From assembly GCF_040115645.1 (NCBI RefSeq), contig NC_089567.1:2790001-2854000 (forward strand): a DNA stretch of 64,000 nucleotides, given 5' to 3'. Below are positions 57,136 to 64,000 of the stretch, piece after piece. Numbering within the stretch: position 1 is the stretch's first letter; each line of letters opens with the position of its first letter. The DNA comes from Euwallacea fornicatus. Lineage: Eukaryota > Arthropoda > Insecta > Coleoptera > Curculionidae. Below the pieces are notes generated by a model. The model was not told where the DNA came from. It saw only the letters and a program-made list of their open reading frames with translations, and ran no database searches. A program made the translations under genes and the position numbers.

Positions 57136-58136
57136 GGAAATATATTTCATTTAATTCAGGTTAGTTCGGAGCACCTCAGTAAAGGAAATTTATTTCATTT
57201 AGTTTCAATTCTTATCAAGCAATATGTTTTTCATTTACCTATTTTGATCAGAATTTATATATTTTTTTCAATTGCGATTGCAATTAAAATGAAATTGTAA
57301 AATTTTCGTGTATCTTTCTTGCGCAGGGGCCACGCTAGTATTTTAGTCGATTAAGTGAAGTGTCTTTCGGGATTCATGGAGTGAATTGGAGTGCTGAGTG
57401 AGGTAATTATCAACAACGTTTCAGATCTTTAAAGCAACAACAAAATATTACATACCCATGGTGAGACAGTTTACCCCACCCAGCACCCCTATTCGCTCCA
57501 CGATCCCGTTTGGAAAAATGTTCAACCTAAAAAAAAGTGTGAAAGAGGCATTTGCGCGCCCTTGTCCCTTTAGAAAAGTTGTTCAAAATGACCTTTAGAA
57601 TAACATATTCCAAAATCAGAACGATCGAAACGAAAACCGTTTACTGTACTGTCACCTAAAAAAATACCACAACTACCATCGATTTGGTTTTAGATTGGTT
57701 CATGCCTTTGCCTTTTTATCTCCAGGTCATATTCAAACACCCGTGATGCGTTCACCAGCAACCACTCTTTCGAGAAAGGCAGGTTCAGTCATCAAACGAT
57801 CCAACATTTCTTAGCTCGAGTTGAAACTTTGTTGTTTCTGGTCGTCATGCAAGTTTTCTGGTACAACTTAGCATAAATTTTTCTCATATTCAACTCTTCC
57901 GTTATGATTTGATGAGCGATAGTTTTATTGATCCCAAGTTTACCCGCTATTATCGTAACATGCATTCCACGATCACGGTTCAGTACAGCCAAAACTACAT
58001 TAACATTTTCGGCAGTTCGTGACGTTGAAGGACGTCCTGATCGTTGTTCATCTTTGACGCTTTCGCGACCGTGCTTGAATGCTTTGTGCCGTAGGAAGAC
58101 TTGTGCTTTTGATAAGGAACCACCACCACATCCCAT

Positions 58137-58403
58137 CTATTATCTGTAACCGATTTATCAATTTTCGCACAAAATTTAGTCGTATAATGTTATTCAATCA
58201 TATGTCGCATTTTTCCTGTGACGAGAGTCATTAACAGCATCTCACAAAATTGGTGTAAACGCACTGACAAACTGTTGAATTGAGACTGGCAAAGATCTGT
58301 TCGTTTATATGGGATTCCAATTAAAGAAACTCACCCCCGCCCTTCCTCCTCAGCGTCTTCCCGGTGCCGTTTTGAGTCTCATTATTTTACGGACAGACCA
58401 AGT
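58137..58403. other. Unassigned DNA
   Basis: Short gap; nothing recognised. Confidence 0.3.
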
Positions 58404-58404
58404 A

Positions 58405-59988
58405 CACTACCGCTCATAATTATTTTGGGCATCTTTACTTTATCGAATTATTTACGTAAAGAGAGTGTAAATATCCCCTTTGAATATATTTAATCATTTC
58501 TCTCCAGCACCGTATTGTTGTGCAAAAATATAACAATTAATATTAGTCTGAAAACGTTATTTTCTACGAAACCAGAAATTTAAATAAAACCATTATGGGA
58601 TATTCAAAAAACCGCAGATGTAGCTGCAACTTAAAATGATTTGGAGGGAAATTTTGATTTTTTTTGTTATTGTTATCGTATTCCACCTAGTGTTAATAAC
58701 ATTGCGTTGTTGACGATTTGCCATAATACATCGAAACTAACGTTAGTGTGCTTACGATTTCGCAGTGATAAAGTGCTGTATGAAATAGAGGAATAAAAAA
58801 TTAGAAATAATACCTAAAAGAGAATAATTCGCCACCGAAACACGTGCAGTTATAGCAGCTCACCACAGGAGTGGCAAAATCAACCGACGAATTACCATAG
58901 AATTGCATTTAGCTCACTCCACCGTTGACTACATTGCAAAAAACTACCAAAAAACTGTTAGTTTTGTAAACAAAGAACAGACTGGGCGACCAAGAGCGAC
59001 TGCATCTGCAGATGATCGCACAACGGCATTGATTACTAAGAGAAACAGACGTAAAACTGCTCTAGAAATTACTGCAGAAATAAATATTGTACAGTCAAAG
59101 CCAGTTAGTGTCTCTACGGTAAAACGTCGCCTACGGGAATATGATTTTCATGGACGAATAGCTATGGAGAATCCCATCTTAGGCAATCGAAATAAATAAC
59201 AACGACTTCAATGGGAACGAGATGACCAACATTGGACGATAGAAAAGTGGATCAAAGTGCCATGGACAGGTGAATCCAATTTCAATAGTTCAGTTCACGA
59301 AGACGTGTGTTTGTTCGTATGTAGAAACGGTGGGTGCACGTGCAATAGAACAATGTTTCCTGCCTACAGTTAAACATGGAGGTGGTTTAGTCATGGTTTG
59401 GGGTTGTTTTGCTGGCACAATTGTGAGTGGACCGTGAGAGTCGCAAGGATTTTTAGAAAAGAAGGATACCCGACATTTTGGAAACTCATACAATACCTTC
59501 TGGACTAATGTTTTTGGTTAGAAGTTGGTGTCACAGCAAACAATGACCCGAAACACACATCTAAATAAAACAAGAAATATTTACACAATTTAGAAATGAA
59601 AGGCATTGTTAAATTAATGGCTTGACCTCGTCACAGCCCGGATTTAAATCCAATTGAATTACTGAAGGAAGAATTAGACAGAAAGGTCCGACAACTGGCC
59701 TCCGCAACAACCAATGATTTTTCCAGTAATTTAAAAGCAGCTTGGGACGAAATAGATCTCAATTTCGACAAAAATCTTAACGGGAATGCCCCAATTATAC
59801 AGTGTAATTATTCAATCGCGTGGAGAACATATAGATAAAGCATTAATTTATATAGAGGCAATATTTCGTGCTTTTCTAATATGTTTTAAGTTAATTAAAA
59901 TGTATACAAAAAAATTATGTGTTTTTCATGAATTTTGGTGTTCACTCTTATAAAACAATGGGTGCCCAAATACTTTTGAGCGGTATAT
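58405..59988 (+). mobile_element. Tc1-like transposon, decayed
   Basis: Left end CACTACCGCTCATAATTATT (TA at 58403-58404). The right end is the inverse, AATACTTTTGAGCGGTA, near 59988. About 1.58 kb with one plus-strand transposase. Confidence 0.82.
58830..59837 (+). pseudogene. Tc1-like transposase, many lesions
   Basis: HTH domains are readable from about 58830: INRRITIELHLAHSTVDYIA, then QTGRPRATASADDR, KTALEITAEINIVQSKPVSV and STVKRRLREYDFHGRIA, up to a stop at 59197. The catalytic part is scattered over frames: WTGESNF (first Asp replaced by Gly), NNDPKHTSK with the second Asp, and SPDLNPIELLKEELDRKVR with the Glu. The end, near 59837, is in poor order. Confidence 0.82.
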
Positions 59989-60350
59989 GGAAGTTGTCTG
60001 GATTAGCAATTTGTCTGGTTTTCTACTTAAAAACCAAATTATCTACAACAATGTACGCAGTATGCAAAAAAACGTTTTTCTATAAGAGTAATGACATACG
60101 CATTCTTTCTGAAAGTAACTCTGGAGTTACTCCGGGAAACTCTATGATCGGCTATGTCAGTTCTTTTGTTGCAAATACTTGAAACTGTCGATTTTCCACT
60201 GTTATATATATTTACCTACTGGCAACAGATCTCACGCTTTCCCCTGATTGATTTTCATTGAGAATTTTCATTCGCCTGTCAAACTTGAAACTGCAACAAT
60301 GTAATACTGATTTCTCGTTATTATGCTTACCCAATCACTGGAGAATTGCA
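59989..60350. other. Unassigned DNA
   Basis: Nothing recognised before the micro-ORF. Confidence 0.3.
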
Positions 60351-60464
60351 ATGGTAATTCGCACAACTGCAATTATTGCGATAATTTCCCTAGTCGTCGT
60401 AGCAATCTTGGAACAAAGTAAAATATTCCAAATTTTCGGCGGTATTCTTCAAGGATTTAAGTAA
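60351..60464 (+). CDS. Putative 37-aa hydrophobic micro-ORF
   Basis: ATG 60351 opens MVIRTTAIIAIISLVVVAIL, a clean hydrophobic segment of about 18 residues. A short amphipathic tail follows (KIFQIFGGILQGFK), then TAA. The layout would suit either a secreted short peptide after signal cleavage or a one-helix membrane micropeptide. In-frame codons extend upstream to an ATG at 60258. No family recognised; chance ORFs of this size are common in such DNA. Confidence 0.2.
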   Translation: MVIRTTAIIAIISLVVVAILEQSKIFQIFGGILQGFK

Positions 60465-60979
60465 TTAAATTCTCTTATGAAATGCAATTCGCGTACCGAA
60501 AACGGATCTATCATTTTTGACAACTTTACGCCCATGCCACTTAAATTGAAAAAAACAATATGCGGCTGGTGTTCTTTTTCAATTTGATTTGCATTCATGA
60601 AAAACCGGAAAATTGTCGATAATTTTCGACGCACTACTCTGATTATAACTTTGTTCTTCTTTATTAAAAATTTGAAGTAAAAGACCATCTCCTCGACACG
60701 TTTTAACGTCCCCACTTAATATGTATTATACCCGAAGTCAGATCAGACGTGGTCAGTGGCTAATACGCAAAAAATGTTCAGATTATGAAAATCAATGTCT
60801 GGATTACTGGATTAAGAGGGTTACAGCGTATAACCACCTTTGTTCCCGATGTATTTAATTCGCAAACACGTTTGCTCGTGCATTATCCCGTTTTCCTTGA
60901 AAAGGGATCGTCTTAAGAATACAGACGACCATATTACTTCTACTTGCTGTAACATTTCGAGTAGCTAAGGTTCACTTAC
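60465..60979. other. Unassigned DNA
   Basis: No gene recognised. If the exon at 61023 is real, this is its downstream intron (minus strand). Confidence 0.3.
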
Positions 60980-61022
60980 CATTTATTCTTGAAGATATGA
61001 AAGTTTGAAAATTTGAGCTTAC

Positions 61023-61101
61023 CTGAAAGTAAAAAAAAAACGTAAGTTAGCATTAATCCTACGAAGAAGAATTGTAGATGGATAAATATGGTAACCCCCA
61101 T
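61023..61101 (-). CDS. Putative first coding exon, signal peptide
   Basis: Minus-strand ATG 61101-61099 opens MGVTIFIHLQFFFVGLMLTY followed by VFFLLS, a strong signal-peptide or signal-anchor core. It ends at a consensus donor (CTTTCAG|GTAAGC, last exon base 61023; phase 1). Forty-three bases downstream lies a second consensus donor (AATG|GTAAGTG, last base 60980; phase 2), still within the open frame, which otherwise stops at its junction. No downstream exon identified. TTTTTTTACTTTCAG could also be an acceptor, which would contradict the exon reading. Confidence 0.35.
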
Positions 61102-62467
61102 CTTAATGAAAGAAGTTGTGTTTTTACGATGAAAAAAATAGGAATTTAATTTCAAGTTTGTTTTGGCGGACGAGTGTTTAGGGGAACACACTGTTACCAG
61201 CCATGCACCTTAAATAAAAACAGTGCATGTAATAGAAGCATTATTTGATTAAACGCCCGACACGTCTTTGATGCGTCGCTTACACCTACCTCTTGCTTTG
61301 CACACTCGCTGACAGTAACGAAATAAGCAACTTAGTTTACTTATAAGTAGATTCGTTAGTCTTCTTCTTTTTGTCGAGTATGTATAAATTATTCTAGAAT
61401 AAACGGACTTTCAGAGCATTTTTTCTCCATGAAGACCGGCCGAGGCATTTCCTACTAACGAACCTTCAAAATTGTTTCAAAAATGTGCCACTTGGATTAT
61501 TTTTATTCTATTTCCATGTAAAAGATTTTAAAAAATCTCATTTGTGCGTAAAATTTCATATGGACGACGGGCCGGCAAAAGGATTACGTCCTTGACCGAA
61601 TAAAGGCCCTCTGGTTCACATCTGGCCTCAAACTTCAGCCGCAGGCGTAATCTGCTTCTTTCAGCCCTCTACACGTAAATAACTTTTCTCATTTTGAATT
61701 TTCATCCTTTCGTGGACCCAATCGAATAGTATGACTTCTTTCAACCGAACCGTAGAAACGGGACATACAAATATGTGAATTGTGGAATATAGCCTGTATA
61801 AAAAAAATTACAACCAACATGCAGTGTAACCTTCCGCACTTGTTAAGTAAATAACTATCACCTACCAAGCGCATGGTGATTATATCGGATATGCCTGGAA
61901 AAATGTTGGAGGTGACGAGCATGTTAATGAGCGATTAATAATCTCGATTTTCATTAATTGGATCGCTGAGATCATGAGTTAATATCTCCCAATTATTAAT
62001 CATCGTCGTTAACACTGTTAAGACGTAGGCCCTATTTAGATAATAAGTAAATTAATTTGTATTTTAAGACCTTAAGTTACGCCCCTGTCCCGCAGATTAT
62101 TTTCCAGCATTCTTTAATAAACAAACCACCTCGAGAAGTAGAAAGGGCCGTTTAGTGCGGGGAGATACGTTCATTCCCTTTTACGGCACTAAAAATTGGG
62201 ATATATTTACGATACGTTAAGAAAGCATATCGTATATCCTAATAGAAGTGCGTCGTAAAAGTACCCGACTAACGGTCACATTTCTTGAAAATAGGTACCA
62301 GATGTGTGAAAGTTGGCTCGGGAAGGCAGCACGCCTCTGCCTGGAGGTTCTGGAATTTTGGTACTTAAGATCTGGGAAGGAAGATTGCGGGGCTTTTTTT
62401 GACGAGTGATTCTATCCGAACGACTCAAACATTTTTTTTTCCGGGAAATATATTCAAAAAATCAATA
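61102..62467. other. Unassigned DNA
   Basis: No gene recognised. GC-richer patches lie at about 61.55-61.68 kb and 62.28-62.40 kb, without ORFs of note. Confidence 0.35.
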
Positions 62468-62469
62468 TA

Positions 62470-63171
62470 CAGTGAATTCCAAAAATATTCGGACGCGCTC
62501 CTTTTACAGATTTCACGAGTCCTAATGAAACATATGAGTTATTTTTTCAGTTTTTTTTACGTTAGAAATGTCTCTATCAACCATCTATTTAGGGGTCTGC
62601 ATTAAAAAAAGAATACGAAATCATAATAGTTTATATTGAAATTTCAAGAAATAATCTAGAGAACCATCAAACGAGTCACAAAAATATTCGGACGGTAATA
62701 ACTAACATATAACTACTATATCTATATAATTGACTTAAAGATATATAATTAACCTAATTAATTAATTTAGTATTTTGTATGGCCACCTTTCGCTTCAACT
62801 ACACTTTTCAAACGTTTAGGCATAGAAGATACAATTTTTCTTAAATAATTTAAATTAATTTTATTCCATTCTTCTCGCAACCTGATTTTTAATACTGTTT
62901 TTGATGTAATTTCATGTTTTCCAAGTTGTTTTTCCAAATAATGCCATACATTTTCTATCGGGTTTAAGTCTGGAGATTGGGGAGGGGTTTTAAGGACTTT
63001 AGGACAATTGTACAACAGCCATTCACGAACAATATGAGCGGTATGTTTTGGATCATTGTCTTGGTATAGCTTGAACGAATTTAATATGCCCATGTTTTCC
63101 GCACTTTTCCGTAAATTTTGTCTTAGAATATTTAAATATGCATTTTTGTCCACAATACTATCAATGAAAAC
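62470..63171 (-). mobile_element. Tc1-like transposon, left part, cut by a mariner
   Basis: Left end CAGTGAATTCCAAAAATATT at 62470 (TA at 62468-62469), with an inner repeat CACAAAAATATTCGGACGGT at about 62678 (IR/DR). The element is interrupted at TA 63172-63173 by the mariner that follows. Its right part should lie beyond position 64000. Confidence 0.85.
62767..63171 (-). pseudogene. Tc1-like DD34E transposase, C-terminal part
   Basis: Minus-strand frame ending at 62767: MDKNAYLNILRQNLRKSAEN, YQDNDPKHTAHIVREWLLY with the second Asp, SPDLNPIENVWHYLEKQL with the Glu (DD34E), and MPKRLKSVVEAKGGHTKY. The frame is open up to the mariner junction. The upstream half lies on the far side of the insertion, outside the window, so its state is unknown. 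Same type as the 41.6-kb transposase. Confidence 0.9.
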
Positions 63172-63173
63172 TA

Positions 63174-64000
63174 TTAGGAGTTGGAATTAATTCGTAGCGT
63201 TTTTTTTTAAAAAAAAATTTATTGATTTTAAATGAAAATAAAAAAATACATTAATTAGAGTATTGCCCATCGCTTTCTACCACTTTTGACCATCTTTCGG
63301 GCAGGGCATGAATACCGCGTCGGAAGAACGCGTTGTCTTTAGATGGAATCCATGAATCGACCCATTTTTGACAGTCTTCGTAAGAAGTGAACTTCTGCTC
63401 AGACAGACTATGAGCCATCGAACGAAACAAATAATAATCTGATGGGGCAACATCTGGGGAATACGGCGGGTGGGGCAGGATTTCCCATTTAAGTCTTTCC
63501 AGGTATGTTTGTACCGATTTTGAGACGTGGGGACGAGCATTGTTGTGCAGCAAAATGACTTTGTCGTGTCTTTTGGAGTATTCCGGCCGTTTTTCTTTCA
63601 AGACACGGCTCAGTGGTAGTCGGTAGCGGTCTCCAGTTATGGTTTCATTCGATTTCAACAGTTCATAATAAATCACACCCCTCTGATCCCACCAAATACA
63701 GAGCAGAAGCTTAGACCCATGGATATTCGGCTTTGCCACTGATGATGACGGTTGACCGGGCTTAACCCATAACTTTGTGCGCTTCGGATTGTCGTAACGG
63801 ATCCATTTTTCATCACCAGGGACAATCCGATGCAAAAAACCTTTTCTTTTTTCCCGTTGAAGCTGCAGTTCAAACGTCAAAAAACGCCTCTCAATGTCCC
63901 TTGGTTTCAATTCATATGGAACCCAACGTCCTTCCTTTTGGATCATACCCAAAGTTTTAAGACGTTTCCTACCGTTGATAAGTTAACTCTCAATGATGTA
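63174..64000 (-). mobile_element. Mariner element, right part beyond the window
   Basis: End TTAGGAGTTGGAATTAATTC at 63174 directly after TA 63172-63173. The shape (TTAGG, then CG and a T run) is like that of the 23.2-kb mariner. The other end lies past 64000. Confidence 0.82.
63251..64000 (-). pseudogene. Mariner DD34D transposase with catalytic Asp changed to Asn (partial)
   Basis: Open from about 63952 down to the stop at 63251: KEGRWVPYELKPRDIERR, PGDEKWIRYDNPKR with the first Asp, WWDQRGVIYYELLKS, LLHNNARPHVSKSV where the second Asp is replaced by Asn, YSPDVAPSDYYLFRSMA with the third Asp, and RGIHALPERWSKVV. A frameshift near 63965 breaks the part leading to the window edge (LRVNLSTVG in another frame). 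The Asn alone should abolish cleavage. Related to the 23.4-kb copy. Confidence 0.9.

Larger units (their letters stand above)
55876..57646 (+). mobile_element. TA-flanked element with about 180-bp inverted ends and Merlin-type gene
   Basis: Left end CTGTAAACGGTTTTTGCTCC; the right-end inverse reads CAGTAAACGGTTTTCGTTTC. TA lies outside (55874-55875, 57647-57648). The arms (to about 56050, and from about 57471) are roughly 93% identical and end inside at GTGCTGAGTGGGGTAA against GTGCTGGGTGGGGTAA. The interior holds a Merlin/IS1595-type transposase. TA target sites are not expected of Merlin, so the gene may be a separate insertion within a Tc1/mariner-type MITE. Confidence 0.75.
55656..58136 (-). 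pseudogene. Mariner-like transposase split by an inserted element
   Basis: The N-terminal half lies at 58136-57655: LSKAQVFLRHKAFKHGRESV, RSGRPSTSRTAENV, then an HTH (IIAGKLGINKTIAHQIITEE) and LDRLMTEPAFLERVVAG in a shifted frame. The C-terminal half lies at about 55873-55656: VNKKVIIHEKFIPSGQTVNQ, FYREVHDRLRLRAP and HLDNAPTNSSLLVRKFL with the second Asp. The two halves are in the right order on one strand and are separated by the TA-flanked element at 55876-57646. The third-Asp block is absent. Family type is the common insect mariner related to SETMAR-like transposases. Confidence 0.8.

Noticed and set aside
61893..61922. Mini-exon reading GISDIITMRL between TTTTCCAG and GTAGGTG
   Set aside because: Splice signals alone over 29 bases are too weak, and no family or neighbouring exon supports it.

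Overview
The window looks like AT-rich nuclear DNA of an arthropod, most likely an insect. Mos1-like and other mariners, many Tc1-type elements, a piggyBac remnant, a Merlin-type transposase, a Jockey-type LINE fragment and a solo LTR lie in intron-rich, gene-poor DNA. No bacterial operons, rRNA or tRNA genes were seen. The species cannot be named from the sequence. Apart from a few exon-like pieces, nearly everything recognisable is transposon-derived.

Layout. 0-2.7 kb: a 33-bp in-frame minisatellite, then a decayed Tc1-like element. 4.3-7 kb: a minus-strand Tc1-like element and an imperfect palindrome of about 950 bp. 8-14 kb: an LTR-like patch, a mellifera-type mariner with two nonsense codons, a decayed DUF4817-type transposase and a signal-peptide-like exon. 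14.9-20.5 kb: three elements joined end to end by single TA dinucleotides, two carrying nested insertions. 23.2-24.5 kb: a near-intact mariner. 24.5-35.7 kb: mostly unrecognised DNA, with an exon-like ORF (29.7 kb), a 1.5-kb palindrome (30.7-32.2 kb) and one of two nearly identical Tc1-like copies (32.9 kb; its twin is at 52.5 kb). 35.8-43 kb: a long-TIR element and two Tc1-like elements broken only by nonsense codons. 43.3-49.5 kb: a triple nest (solo LTR in mariner in piggyBac), LINE and Tc1 fragments and two DD41D-type elements. 49.9-51.5 kb: the only transposase with no visible break. 52-60 kb: more Tc1-like elements and a mariner split by a TA-flanked element that carries a Merlin-type transposase. 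60-62.5 kb: sparse DNA with a micro-ORF and a signal-peptide-like exon. 62.5-64 kb: a Tc1-like element interrupted by a mariner that runs off the window.

How the parts relate. Tc1-like copies use DD34E triads, mariners DD34D, and a third lineage, seen mainly as deletion derivatives, DD41D. Members of the third group start CAGGGTG, are flanked by TA and have unusually long inverted repeats; at 48.5 kb the inverted repeat includes transposase coding sequence. Several Tc1-like copies carry inner and outer direct repeats in their termini (IR/DR layout). The three short minus-strand exon-like segments (13.4, 29.7 and 61.0 kb), each ending at a consensus-like splice donor, suggest the window may lie in long introns of host gene(s); this is inference.
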